Shown: positions 25,911-35,076 of the stretch, piece after piece
Position numbering within the stretch: position 1 is the stretch's first letter
Layout of the letters: each line of letters opens with the position of its first letter
From: JBGRQA01 sp041725895
Lineage (GTDB): Bacteria > Bacteroidota > Bacteroidia > Bacteroidales > Marinifilaceae
Length of the DNA stretch: 64,000 nucleotides
Direction: 5' to 3'
Assembly (NCBI GenBank): GCA_041725895.1
Contig: JBGRQA010000015.1
Span: forward strand, 80,511-144,510
Position numbers and translations under genes: made by a program
The notes under the pieces: generated by a model
The model's input: only the letters and a program-made list of their open reading frames with translations
Told to the model about the DNA's origin: nothing
The model's database searches: none

Positions 25911-26687
25911 TTACTTTTTTGGAAACCAGGGGAAAAAGGAGCTTGTTCTTCGCATGTAATCCTGGTATTGTGGTTTGGTGCTGCTTAAGGTTTTTTCAAG
26001 TAGCGCAACCCCCGATACTTTGATGATCAGTAGTGTCATTACCAGAGATCCGATAATTTGCCAGTACTTTCCTGCTGCCAAACAAAAAAGAGCATAGGCC
26101 CACCAAACAGCGGCATCACCAAAATAGTTGGGGTGGCGGGTGTATTTCCAAAATCCGGTAGTAAGTACCTTGCCCTTGTTGTTAGGATTCTGTTTGAACC
26201 GTGCGAGCTGAAAATCCCCACCTGCTTCAAATGCGAATCCAACTATCCAGACAAAAATTCCAAGGCAATCCAAAAGTGTAAGTGACTTTGATTGGGGAGC
26301 AGTATTAACGCCGAGTAGGGGCAATGAAACAATCATTATTAAAGCGCCTTGCAATAAAAAGGTTTGAAAATAACTGAACCACCAATAGCGTTTTATGCCA
26401 TATTTTTGCCTGAATTCCTGGTATCTGAAATCCTCTCCTGTTCCAATGTTTCGCCAGCTGAGGTATATGGTAAGTCTTATTCCCCAGAGGGTAACCAGGG
26501 CGAAAACCAGGATCTTTCTGGTATCAGGTTCTCCCGACATGTAAAGATAGAAGCTATTTACCACAACAAAGCCCAATCCCCAGAACAGGTCAATAATACT
26601 TACATTTGTAATGATGATGCTCCAAATCCATAGTAGGGTTACGAGTACAAATACGATAAGTGAAGCTTGTAAAAATAATGAGCTCAT
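25911..26687 (-). CDS. DUF1295 / steroid 5-alpha-reductase-like membrane protein
   Basis: From the ATG at 26687 (11 bp after the upstream stop) the protein has 258 residues and about six membrane segments. An in-frame ATG at 26753 would overlap the upstream gene and add an unlikely leader. The blocks VTLWGIRLTIYLSWRNIGTG, FRYQEFRQKYG, GFWKYTRHPNYFGDAAVWWA and FFPWFPKK are those of DUF1295, a relative of steroid 5-alpha-reductases and isoprenylcysteine methyltransferases. Family members are thought to reduce or methylate lipids. In this operon it may modify fatty acyl or isoprenoid chains; the reaction is unproven. Confidence 0.85.
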   Translation of the reverse strand: MSSLFLQASLIVFVLVTLLWIWSIIITNVSIIDLFWGLGFVVVNSFYLYMSGEPDTRKILVFALVTLWGIRLTIYLSWRNIGTGEDFRYQEFRQKYGIKRYWWFSYFQTFLLQGALIMIVSLPLLGVNTAPQSKSLTLLDCLGIFVWIVGFAFEAGGDFQLARFKQNPNNKGKVLTTGFWKYTRHPNYFGDAAVWWAYALFCLAAGKYWQIIGSLVMTLLIIKVSGVALLEKTLSSTKPQYQDYMRRTSSFFPWFPKK

Positions 26688-26697
26688 AGCAGAAGGA

Positions 26698-28539
26698 TTA
26701 ATTGTTGAACAGTAAGGAAATTGCAATGGCCCCTTTTCCGGCATGCATCCCAATTACCGGTGAAATATCTACTACAGAAACGGCCTTTTTCCCTGAAATT
26801 TGCATCATCCTATCTTCTGCTTTTTGAGCTCCTTTAGGATGATTTGCATGGAGTATGATGTAGTTCCATATTCTTTTTTGGGAGCTTATTTTTTCGATGT
26901 GCCTGAATATTTTATTCAGACTGGCTTTGGAACTGAAGGTTTTACCAAACAGAAGAGATTCTCCTTTTTCATTCATGGAAATTACAGGGTTAATACCAAG
27001 TGCATTGGCGACAACCCCTTTGGGTTTGGAAACGCGCCCTCCTTTTATCATGTAGTGCAAATCTTTGACACTGACATAGATTTTGGTGTGTTTTACATCG
27101 TTTTGTGTTTTTTTCACAATAGATTCAACAGTTTCTCCCGCTTTAATTCCTTGGGCTGCTTTTAGTACAAGTAAACCCAGACCTCCCGATAAATTTTTGG
27201 AGTCGATTACATGAACTGGTTTGTTGAACTCTTTGGAAATTCGTTCCCCGGCTTTTACACTATTGGTAAAAGTTCCGCTAAAATTCCGGGTAAGATGTAT
27301 TGCAATAATAGCATCGTAATGGGATGCCAAATGGGAGTATAGATTCGTAAATGTTTGTTCGTTTATTTGAGACGTTTTCGGAAATTCGGTGTGGGTTCTT
27401 AGTAAATCGTAAAACTGATTGGGTTGAATGGTGACTTTATCCAGGTAATGAGTTTCTCCAAAATTTAAATTTAAGGGAACCACATTGATTTGATAGAAGT
27501 CGATCAGTTCCTGTGACAAATCACAGGACGAATCAGTGACAAGTGCGATATTCCATTTTCTTTTGGTGGCTGCCTCTTGTTGTCGAACCATGTCATCTAC
27601 TTTTTGAAAAGTAATGATTCCCATATCTTTAAGATGATGAAAGAGTTTGGCCGGATGGTTGGTGTGCAAATGGAAGCGGCAAATTTGATCTCCACCGGCT
27701 ACAACTACTGAATCACCATTCTTGCTTAATACTTCCTGAAGTTCTGTCTTGCTGGTTCTAAGATTCTTAATTATAGCTTCGGTACAATAGCGGTGGGCAA
27801 TTTCGTCCTCATTTATAGTTTCGGAATGGATGAGTGAAATATTTTGCTGTGACTCAACAACCAGATTGCGGATGTTTCTGTTTTTAATGAAATCAACGAT
27901 CCCTTCAATAAACAGTACAAACCCTTTGGCACCGGCGTCAACGAAACCCGATTTGTTTAATGCTGCTAGTTTTAAGGTGGTTTCGGCCAAAGAGTTTTCA
28001 AGTATTACAAAAGAATCAATGATTACATTTTTGAAATCGTGGATGGCTTCTTTTTTACTCATTAAATACTCCGACCATTGCTTAATAACCGTTAACATTG
28101 TTCCTTCCATTGGATTTGCAATGGCTTCGTAAATGTAAGGAACCGAGTTTTTTACACTTTCTGCAAATTCTGTCAGGGTAATAATGGGTTTGTTTTGGGT
28201 TGCACGACTCAGTCCGTGCAGAAACTGGGCAAATATGACTCCCGAATTTCCTCTGGCTCCAACTAATGCGGCATCTGCAATGTTGTTAACCGTTGTTTTA
28301 TACGATTTGTTGGGTTTGATATTGTCTATTACCCATCGAATGGTGGAAGCCAGGTTGGTACCTGTGTCCTTATCATTTACCGGGAAAATGTTGATTCTAT
28401 TGATTTCGATCTGATTTTTCAGAATTTGATTGCCACCGGCGATAAACGCGTAGTACAGGAATTTTCCGTTGACAACTGGTATCTCAATTTTAGCCATATC
28501 TTCTATAGTAATTTGACTATTTTGTTGAATTGTATGCAT
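26698..28539 (-). CDS. DAK2-DegV fusion: putative single-chain fatty acid kinase (FakA-FakB)
   Basis: A 613-residue protein. Residues about 25-215 form a DhaL/DAK2 ATP-binding domain (FPVNDKDTGTNLAST; GARGNSGVIFAQFLHGLSRA). Residues about 245-310 correspond to the middle part of FakA (FHLHTNHPAKLFHHLKDMGI). Residues about 325-613 are a complete DegV/FakB fatty-acid-binding domain (ALVTDSSCDLS; FPKTSQIN; RNFSGTFTNS; KGGRVSKPKG; PVIGMHAGKGAIAI). In Firmicutes FakA and FakB are separate proteins that phosphorylate free fatty acids; here both are on one chain. The ATG at 28539 follows AAAGGGA. It heads an operon ending in plsY. A promoter-like module lies about 230 bp upstream. Confidence 0.9.
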   Translation of the reverse strand: MHTIQQNSQITIEDMAKIEIPVVNGKFLYYAFIAGGNQILKNQIEINRINIFPVNDKDTGTNLASTIRWVIDNIKPNKSYKTTVNNIADAALVGARGNSGVIFAQFLHGLSRATQNKPIITLTEFAESVKNSVPYIYEAIANPMEGTMLTVIKQWSEYLMSKKEAIHDFKNVIIDSFVILENSLAETTLKLAALNKSGFVDAGAKGFVLFIEGIVDFIKNRNIRNLVVESQQNISLIHSETINEDEIAHRYCTEAIIKNLRTSKTELQEVLSKNGDSVVVAGGDQICRFHLHTNHPAKLFHHLKDMGIITFQKVDDMVRQQEAATKRKWNIALVTDSSCDLSQELIDFYQINVVPLNLNFGETHYLDKVTIQPNQFYDLLRTHTEFPKTSQINEQTFTNLYSHLASHYDAIIAIHLTRNFSGTFTNSVKAGERISKEFNKPVHVIDSKNLSGGLGLLVLKAAQGIKAGETVESIVKKTQNDVKHTKIYVSVKDLHYMIKGGRVSKPKGVVANALGINPVISMNEKGESLLFGKTFSSKASLNKIFRHIEKISSQKRIWNYIILHANHPKGAQKAEDRMMQISGKKAVSVVDISPVIGMHAGKGAIAISLLFNN

Positions 28540-29062
28540 TCCCTTTTTGAAGTAAACAATCCTTAGTCCAAAAAGTTGTTACGATTCTAAATTTTATCCT
28601 GATGAATCAATTCTTTGTCGGACCTGTTTATCGTTGTAGGGTGTTGAGTTTCCCATGTCCTCGGATATCAACCCAGAATAGATCTTTGCCTAAAGATTGT
28701 ATTCAGCTTTTTTATGATTGCTACGTACTTGACAGTGGTAAAGAATCCACAATACGATCTGTATTACTATAAAATTGCAAATTAATTTGCTTATAATCTA
28801 ACAATAAGTTAATTATTTATTGAGATTGTGAAGATGGAGAAGGAATCTTTTTGGCAGAGAGGTATGTATTACTTAGGCTGTTTTTGTGAGCGAGCAAGTA
28901 ACATCAGGCAAGGGGAACAAGAAGTGCAGGAAAAGTCCAATTTATTGTTTGTTTTGAATAGGGGAAGGGGGCCGGATAAATGGAGGAGGGGTGCCTGCCA
29001 GGCAAAGGGCCTGCAGGCTTCATTCCTGATTTTGTTTTTGACCTTGCTATTTTATACCGGAA
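28540..29062. other. Leader region of the Fak operon and spacer to the esterase gene
   Basis: It holds a shared promoter-like module (28771-28825). Adjoining the esterase stop are GC-rich palindromes (GCCTGCCAGGC and GCCTGCAGGC, about 28997-29019) that could fold. A plus-strand frame from 28828 has no family features and runs antisense into the esterase gene, so I do not call it. Confidence 0.5.
28771..28825 (-). promoter_or_regulatory. Shared promoter-like module, copy B (Fak operon)
   Basis: Minus strand: AAATAATTAACTTATTGTTA, a spacer, then ATTAATTTGCAATTTT. TTG and the TTAATTTG element are about 17 bases apart, close to the Bacteroidota housekeeping promoter. It shares the TTAAC-TATTGTT block with the other copies. 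Confidence 0.5.
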
Positions 29063-29845
29063 TTATCGCGCATAAAACTTCAAATATTTTTCAATATTTG
29101 ATTTTATGTAGGCAACATTATGATGGCCAGGGAATATGTTGTTTTCAGTGTTTGCCCCTTTGTTTTTCAGAATTTCATGTAAAACTGAGCAGCCTTTGTA
29201 AAATTCACCTTCATCCTCATTACCGGCATCAAGGTAGATAGTAAGGTCCGACCAATCGTTTCGGTTTTTTGCAATATTTATTGGGTCATATTTTTCCCAG
29301 GTTCCCTTGTCTTTAAAATAGGATTTATCCTCCTCTTCAAGTTTCAATTCTAACGCAGGCATGTGACCCCCTACTTTTGAAAAAAGATCCGGATTTCGGA
29401 ATGCATAATGGAGAGCTGCATACCCACCGGCAGATGCTCCACCAATAAATCTTCCGTCTCGGTTTTCTATTGTGTTATAGTTGTTGTCTGTAAAAGGGAT
29501 AACTTCTTTTATAAAGTAATCTTCATACATACCGGTGTGTATAACTCGATTGTATGGATCCATCACCTCTTTACAAGTCAGGGATGAATTCACACCCCTG
29601 CTATTTTCAATTCTTGGGCAAACAATTATCAATGGTTGTATTTCTCCATTCTCAATCAGTTGGTCTGCTGAGTTGGGTATGTCTACATCAAATAGTATAT
29701 CTTCATTGCCGCTTCTTCCATGCAAAAAGTACAACACAGGTAATGGAGTGTTTCTATCGCAGGCAGGGAGATAAACCTGCATGGCCATCTTTTTCCTTAG
29801 ATGATAGCTATAGAATTTTACATGTTCTATTTTTGATTTATTCAT
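29063..29845 (-). CDS. Alpha/beta-hydrolase esterase (esterase D / PF00756-like)
   Basis: A 260-residue cytosolic protein with the esterase-D-like layout: KKMAMQVYLPACDRNTPLPV, LYFLHGRSGNEDILF (oxyanion region), DGRFIGGASAGGYAALHYAF (nucleophile serine in G-A-S-A-G), YLDAGNEDEG (acid) and FPGHHNVAYIKSNIEKYLKF (histidine). No signal peptide. Likely a carboxylesterase; natural substrate unknown. It stands alone between the Fak operon and the DUF3592 gene, 76 bp from the latter. Confidence 0.88.
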   Translation of the reverse strand: MNKSKIEHVKFYSYHLRKKMAMQVYLPACDRNTPLPVLYFLHGRSGNEDILFDVDIPNSADQLIENGEIQPLIIVCPRIENSRGVNSSLTCKEVMDPYNRVIHTGMYEDYFIKEVIPFTDNNYNTIENRDGRFIGGASAGGYAALHYAFRNPDLFSKVGGHMPALELKLEEEDKSYFKDKGTWEKYDPINIAKNRNDWSDLTIYLDAGNEDEGEFYKGCSVLHEILKNKGANTENNIFPGHHNVAYIKSNIEKYLKFYAR

Positions 29846-29921
29846 TAAAACTGGTGTTTGTTAATCGGTTTTATCTCACTCATGAGGTGGTGTAAGGTTA
29901 TTCGATTAAAAATTGCTAGTT

Positions 29922-30719
29922 TTATTCAAATTCAATGGCCCAATTGTTTCTGAAGGATTCTAATTGGGGAACCAAACAAGTTCTTTCATCCATTTTATTC
30001 AAAACAAAAATTGGGATGGTATCCTCTCTTTTTTTGTTGCATATAATTGAGAGATCGGTTGTAAAAGATTCTCCAATTCTGGTTCCATTCTTGGTTTCGT
30101 ATTCGTAATGAACGATTGTACCCAGTCCCCAATTAAAAATAGGAATGCCAGATTTAGGAATCATAGAGACTATTTTCCCTCTTGATACTTCTCCGTACTT
30201 ATATATTTTTAGTTCTTTTCTCATCTGAATTACAGAGTAGATCAAAAAAGGTAAACCGATAAGTAGGAAGGGAATGGGAATCAGAAAAAGGAAACCCATT
30301 GAGAAATCGGATGGCCTTACCCCAGCGATTATTGAATTTCCGTTAAGTTCTTTAACTCTAACGGTCTGTCCAATTTTTAGGTCTATGATGCTTCGATCTT
30401 CCAGAACTTTATATTTCGATTCTATTTCTGTTCCCTGGACCCTGTATTTGTATGAAACAATTGTTGGATGAACTCCGTTTATTGTAACATTGTATTTAGT
30501 CTCAAGATCAGTTATTTCACCAGCAATTTCTTTGCCATGCGTATTGATTTGGTCATAATCAATTGTATCATTTCCCATTGATGAGAATACGGCAGTTAAA
30601 ATAGTTACTAGTAAAACAGGTATTACAGTAAAAAGAAATCCGCAAAGCATTGGAATTGGTTTCTTTTTCAAAATGTTGATAATAGTAGATGTTCTTACTT
30701 TTCTTGGTAAGTCGTTCAT
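29922..30719 (-). CDS. DUF3592 domain membrane protein
   Basis: A 265-residue protein with a membrane segment at about 21-45 and two more near 140-168. The part between (GKEIAGEITDLETKYNVTIN, HPTIVSYKYRVQG, GQTVRVKELNG) and the C-terminal part (GEVSRGKIVSMIPKSGIPIF) are two copies of the DUF3592-type beta unit. No function is established for the family. It is preceded by a promoter-like module at 30913-30972. Confidence 0.75.
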   Translation of the reverse strand: MNDLPRKVRTSTIINILKKKPIPMLCGFLFTVIPVLLVTILTAVFSSMGNDTIDYDQINTHGKEIAGEITDLETKYNVTINGVHPTIVSYKYRVQGTEIESKYKVLEDRSIIDLKIGQTVRVKELNGNSIIAGVRPSDFSMGFLFLIPIPFLLIGLPFLIYSVIQMRKELKIYKYGEVSRGKIVSMIPKSGIPIFNWGLGTIVHYEYETKNGTRIGESFTTDLSIICNKKREDTIPIFVLNKMDERTCLVPQLESFRNNWAIEFE

Positions 30720-31210
30720 TTGTTCTTACTGATTTGTTAATATATTTGGTTGCACCGGAATGATAAGGTGCTGCTTTTCAGAGCAGTTTTTCGTTTCAAT
30801 GAAAGGTGGATTGGTTGTAACTGATTGTCCTATAGTTGTCCGTACGGGAAAATGGGTTTGGCCGTGTGAGTTCGTCCTGAACACAGAGGCTATCAATTGC
30901 ATTTACTGTCAAAAAATCGCAAAATTGTGAAATTATTTGCAATCAGTATAACAATAGGTTTATTATTTTTTTAAAGGATATGGGATTTTCTGATCATATC
31001 TCATAAGGGAGAAAAGTATCATCAAGTATTTTTGTAACTTAAGAGCTAGAGATTACTGACAGAAGGGGAAAGGAGGGGAATATAAGTTTTAAGTGTTTCC
31101 TTCGGAGATTTGCTTCATTTTCAGTAGAGAAAATGTGCCGCCAGACAACATGACTGACGGTTGTTCTATATTTTGCTGCAAATTATTTTCTGTCTTATAT
31201 TTCTTCGGGT
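30720..31210. other. Spacer upstream of the DUF3592 gene
   Basis: No gene recognised. Apart from the promoter-like module (30913-30972), I see only AT-rich sequence. Confidence 0.5.
30913..30972 (-). promoter_or_regulatory. Shared promoter-like module, copy C (DUF3592 gene)
   Basis: Minus strand: AAATAATAAACCTATTGTTA, a spacer, then AAATAATTTCACAATTTTGC. The ACCTATTGTT block is shared with copy D; here the TAnnTTTG-like element is less exact. Confidence 0.45.
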
Positions 31211-32086
31211 TTACTCTTTCAATTTTTGATCTTCGATATGAGTTACAATTTCGTCAAACTTTAACTGTAAATCGTGTTTTTTCAATAGATCCCGAACGAT
31301 AGGTTCCATATCCTGGCGATACTTCTTGGTTTGCGATTGAGCATATACTTCCTGAATTTCTTCAGGTTCTTCTTTTAAAATCTTATTTACTCGATTTTTT
31401 ACATATTTGGGTAGGTTTAAATACTCAATTTTAACTGTTTTGGTTCCGCTATTGGCAATCTTCTTAAAAAGCTGGTCTAACAGTTCCGGTTGGGATTTAA
31501 TATGTGGTAGAAGGGGCCCCACAAAGGCATAGGTTCTTATGCCTGCATCATTTAACTTTTTCAAAGTATCAATCCGGGTACTTGCCAGGGGAGCTTGAAC
31601 TTCCAAAAATCGACTCAAGGAATCATCCGAAGTAGTAATACTTAAGCCTACTTCTACATTCTTTAGTTTCTTCAGAATTTCCAAATCTTTTAGAACCATT
31701 GGCGATTTGGTTAAGATCCCTACTCTACCCTGATAATTGGCTTCAGCAAAGACCTTTAAGATTCCTCTTGTTAGGCGGTATTTGTTTTCCAGCCCCTGGT
31801 ATGGATCTGTTACAGTGCTTAATATCACCCTGGGGTGTGGATCTTTCTTTATCAAACGTTGAATATCCTTTTTCATCAATTCCACAGCGTTTGTTTTTAC
31901 ATGCACGTAGTTGCCCCAATCGTCGTTGCTTTTGCCTATGTAACGTCCCATAAAAGTTGCAAAGCAATACATACAACCAAACTGACAGCCGGTATATGGA
32001 TTAATAACATAGTCTGCACTTGGTACCGAAGTTCTACCAATAATTGATTTTGCCTGTATTTCTTTGATTTCGATTGCCATTTTCAC
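31211..32086 (-). CDS. Radical SAM protein (SplB/Rv2578c-like)
   Basis: A 291-residue protein. The 4Fe-4S cluster motif is CQFGCMYC (C-x3-C-x2-C) at about residues 34-41, preceded by YVINPYTG. HVKTNAVELMKKDIQRLIKK, VILSTVTDPYQGLENKYRLT and RVGILTKSPMVLKDLEILKK follow the pattern of the spore photoproduct lyase-like branch of radical SAM enzymes. The family generates a 5'-deoxyadenosyl radical; the substrate of this branch in non-spore-formers is unknown. Single gene; no partner in the vicinity. Confidence 0.88.
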   Translation of the reverse strand: MKMAIEIKEIQAKSIIGRTSVPSADYVINPYTGCQFGCMYCFATFMGRYIGKSNDDWGNYVHVKTNAVELMKKDIQRLIKKDPHPRVILSTVTDPYQGLENKYRLTRGILKVFAEANYQGRVGILTKSPMVLKDLEILKKLKNVEVGLSITTSDDSLSRFLEVQAPLASTRIDTLKKLNDAGIRTYAFVGPLLPHIKSQPELLDQLFKKIANSGTKTVKIEYLNLPKYVKNRVNKILKEEPEEIQEVYAQSQTKKYRQDMEPIVRDLLKKHDLQLKFDEIVTHIEDQKLKE

Positions 32087-32493
32087 TCACTATTTTAATT
32101 GACTCGTATATTCTAGTTCTGTTTTCCCATTTGTAGAACAAAGATGGGATGGGAATCGAGAGCAGGAAAGGTAGATGTTGGCAAAAAATGGTTAATCTGT
32201 TCCTTTGTGATTCTTTTTTTTTCTCTATTCTATTTTTTCGGTTTGATTTTACAGTGGGATAGTAGCTAATGGTATTTTTCATTATGTAGCAGGAAGAATC
32301 TTCCCCGAAGAGGGGGTGTTGTGAAGTGGACACAACTGTAAAGCAAGGAGAGTATTGTTCTATGATTATTGTATGATAAAATTATTATTATATTAATAAA
32401 TTTTAATAATTTTGAAATTTTCAATTGTACTTATTAAAAATTGCCTTATAAGTTTGCGGGATCGTTCCGTAAGTGGTGTCAGATATTTTCTAT
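32087..32493. other. Divergent spacer between radical SAM gene and sigma factor gene
   Basis: AT-rich. A plausible sigma-factor promoter is TTG at 32427 region with TAAGTTTG at about 32448-32455, but spacing (21) is long. No coding potential is supported. Confidence 0.4.
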
Positions 32494-33213
32494 ATGTTCG
32501 GAATTGTAAGGAAAAAGGATACTTGTGAAAAATTAATCTCAGAAATAGATCTTCTTAGATTAGCTGATAAAGTTGTACAGAAATATTATTATACCATTCC
32601 TGCCTCTGAACGTGAAGATGTCAAGATGAGTATCATCGAAAACTTTTTAAGTCAGGAGGATAAAATCACTCAGCGATTCAAGGGGAATTCTGAAATTAAG
32701 ACCTACTGCTTTGCTATACTCAATCGAATATGTTGTGGCATAATTAGAAAAGAACTCAAAAATTGGCAAACTAAGGGAGAGTGTATGCTCCAAAACGAAA
32801 CCAATAATTCGAGTTCTCTTGCTGAAATGCTCATTGAGGATGAGATTATCTATCTGAATAGAATTTTTACCCTAATGGGCGATTCCCATAAGCTGGTTGT
32901 GTTTTTGGCATCTTTTTACAGATTGCATCCCAAAGAAATACTTGTAAAAGAATATGATGCCAATTATATAAAGAACAAGCTTCTGGACTTATTGAATACC
33001 GAAAAGATAGCATCCAATGGTGAAATATATGAGATCTTATCCCATGTTGTAAATATTGTGGAATTGAAAGATATAAAGTCAGATGCGGTGCGTATGTGGC
33101 TTAATAAACAAATCGACCTTGTGATTTCCCGCTTGAATGGTTCTTTTAACAGAGCCAACTACGATAAAGAGAGTTTAGAAGTTCTGTTTGAATACTTCTA
33201 TATTGAAAGATAA
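32494..33213 (+). CDS. Sigma-70-family-like RNA polymerase sigma factor (divergent)
   Basis: From the ATG at 32494 the product has 239 residues (a GTG at 32473 would add seven). The N-terminal half resembles sigma region 2: EREDVKMSIIENFLSQEDKI, TQRFKGNSEIKTYCFAILNR and ICCGIIRKELKNWQTKGEC, close to region 2 of Bacteroidota ECF-like factors. Region 4 is poorly preserved, with a long helical C-terminus (WLNKQIDLVISRLNGSFNRA). The adjacent gene is a membrane protein with a zinc-finger-like anti-sigma N-terminus, starting 27 bp downstream, so the pair probably forms a membrane-signalled transcription switch. Target genes unknown. Confidence 0.7.
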   Translation: MFGIVRKKDTCEKLISEIDLLRLADKVVQKYYYTIPASEREDVKMSIIENFLSQEDKITQRFKGNSEIKTYCFAILNRICCGIIRKELKNWQTKGECMLQNETNNSSSLAEMLIEDEIIYLNRIFTLMGDSHKLVVFLASFYRLHPKEILVKEYDANYIKNKLLDLLNTEKIASNGEIYEILSHVVNIVELKDIKSDAVRMWLNKQIDLVISRLNGSFNRANYDKESLEVLFEYFYIER

Positions 33214-33240
33214 TTTTAACAAGAAAATTGGATCGAATTA

Positions 33241-34025
33241 TGGATCAAAAGCATTTAACGGAACAAGAAATTGCTCTTGTGGCAGAGGCTCTTGTTAAAG
33301 AAAACTATAATCAGCTCGATAATCGTATCAGAGAACATTTGGCTATTTGTAATTGTTGTGCCGATGAGGCACTTGTTGTTAGTGAGCTTATAGCTGATCA
33401 AAAGTCTGATAGTAAAGATTCACAGCCTGATTCAATTACTATAGCTTCCAATCGTAATAAAATGAATTTCTTATGGATAGCTGCAAGTCTTGCCATTTGT
33501 TTTGGAATAGCTTATTGGTCTATTGAGTATTCCAATAGGTCAGCAATGTATGCCCATATCGAAAATACGCCTTCCAATGTAGTATCGAAGGTCATGAAGG
33601 ATTCATTAGAAGTGCTTAAACCCAAACCGGTTGTTGTAAAGCAAAAAGTTACCGATAAAAAAACAATTGTATCCCAAACGACTCAAGTAAAAAAACCTCT
33701 TCTGGCATATCAAACAAATCCTCAAATGGAAGCATTGGTTGAACGATTTACAAACGAGGCCCACATGAGGGGGGGGCAAATTGAGGTTGTAAGTAAGTCA
33801 CTTATTAAGGGGGAATTAAATAAAATTGAGCTCAGATGGAAGAATCCCGACAAAGCAGTTCTTATTCTTGAAATATTCGACAATAAGGGAACCAAACTAT
33901 CAGAAATTGAAACTCAGGATTCCATTTTCCATCCAACCCAATTGAACCAACCGGGCTTGTATTATTGGAAATTGATAGATGAAGATTTCGAGATGATTTT
34001 CTGTGGTAGAATTGTAGTAAAATAA
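33241..34025 (+). CDS. Membrane-bound anti-sigma-like protein
   Basis: From the ATG at 33241 the protein has about 261 residues. The cytoplasmic N-terminus (about 1-60) includes REHLAICNCCADEALVVSEL, matching the H-x3-C-x2-C anti-sigma zinc-finger pattern. One membrane segment (NFLWIAASLAICFGIAYWS) lies at about 75-95. The outer part has a linker, then a beta-sandwich (IELRWKNPDKAVLILEIFDN, PGLYYWKLIDEDF) that could sense a ligand or partner. It presumably binds and holds the sigma factor encoded just upstream until an envelope signal releases it. Next gene downstream is a decayed remnant. Confidence 0.75.
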
Positions 34026-34059
34026 GCTTATTCCCTGGTAAAACAGGGTCAGAATCTTA

Positions 34060-34330
34060 ATGGAAAATGAATCCACTAAGTTGTATGCTAAGATTTACAA
34101 CTTAAAGATCCTTGACCTAAGGTTTGTTAATATAAGGAGTTCCTGCAATCACAGTCTAAGGGTCAACCAAACTCAATTCAATATTATGGGGCTTTTAATG
34201 GATGTGCTGCTATAATAGGAGTTTATAAAAGGGATTTTAGTGATGCCATCTATTAATAAGACCTAGATCAGGCTTACTGCAAAAGGCTATCATTCGTACG
34301 ATCGATATAGTACCCTCGAATTTTTGGATC
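34060..34330 (+). pseudogene. Decayed gene remnant after the anti-sigma gene (TPR-like)
   Basis: An ATG at 34060 (35 bp after the anti-sigma stop) opens MENESTKLYAKIYNLKIL. A second frame at 34131 encodes YKEFLQSQSKGQPNSIQYYG, AFNGCAAIIGVYKRDFSDAI, ends in two stops, then continues with DLDQAYCKRL. The GVYKRDFSDAI..DLDQAY pattern has the shape of a TPR helix pair. Together they look like the 5' end of a TPR protein ruined by a frameshift and stop codons. In Bacteroidota, sigma/anti-sigma pairs are often followed by a TPR or CHAT-type protein; that part is recall, not shown here. Confidence is limited. Confidence 0.35.
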
Positions 34331-35076
34331 GGAAATTCCTGCTTCTAAATTGAATTAAGCCTCACTAATATAGATTAATGCATGATTGCTATTCGTAATT
34401 ATTAGCGAATAAATATAATTCTTTAAAGGCTCTTAGTTTACCCAAAAGTATAAACCTATAAAAGATTGAGCAAATAGATACTCTCCATCTGCAAATGCAT
34501 TATTCACTAAAGTGATAACTGACAAGTGTGTGCTGTAATAGAGCTTTAACTAGAGTATGTTATGTGATTTTCAATCTTGAAGAGAATGTATGGATTATAC
34601 CATTAAAATTTCCTTTTGATTAATTTATAATGCCGACATACATTTAGAGATCATTAAGAAACACAGTGCGCTTGATGGTCTATCTAAATGTATGTCGGTA
34701 TTACCTTCCTTTTTACATTTATTCATGTTCGATTTCTGAAGAGTAAGATTCCAAAAAATGGATATACATGAAATGAATAGATGTTAATAATTGATTTACG
34801 AAAAAACTTCAATTGAAAATAAGAATCCATGATTGTAAAAAAAAATAACACTTTCCAGGTTGAGTTGTAATATCCTGTATCTCAGCTTTGTATTGGTTCG
34901 AATCTGAGTGAGGCATCATTTTGTTAAAAAAAAAAGACAAAAATAATTTCAAAATCACCTCTTCCTTACAACTAATAATTAAGAAAACACTCAGGGAATA
35001 CAGTGTCATATTTGTTGTTAATCCTTTATGTAGTGTTACTAACATATCATAACGACTAATTTAATATTTGAAGAAG
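34331..35076. other. Gene-free stretch containing a long hairpin
   Basis: No coding frame is convincing. It contains the long stem-loop at 34628-34703, AT-rich runs, and a poly-A tract near 34926. It may be the rest of the decayed locus or host a small RNA. Confidence 0.45.
34628..34703 (+). other. Long imperfect hairpin (21+10 bp stem)
   Basis: TAATGCCGACATACATTTAGA (21 bases from 34628) pairs with 34683-34703 with only one G-T wobble. Inside, GATCATTAAG (34649-34658) pairs with CTTGATGGTC (34671-34680) with wobbles and a 2-nt bulge (TA). The loop is AAACACAGTGCG. The 31-bp stem is far longer than a terminator and is followed by CCTTCCTTTTT. Possibilities are a small structured RNA, a MITE-like remnant, or an inverted-repeat transposon scar. 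Confidence 0.6.

Noticed and set aside
28828..29241. Plus-strand 137-codon frame
   Set aside because: It runs antisense into the well supported esterase gene and shows no domain or signal.
34809..35045. Minus-strand 78-codon frame
   Set aside because: Includes a poly-phenylalanine/lysine run translated from an A/T tract; no family features.
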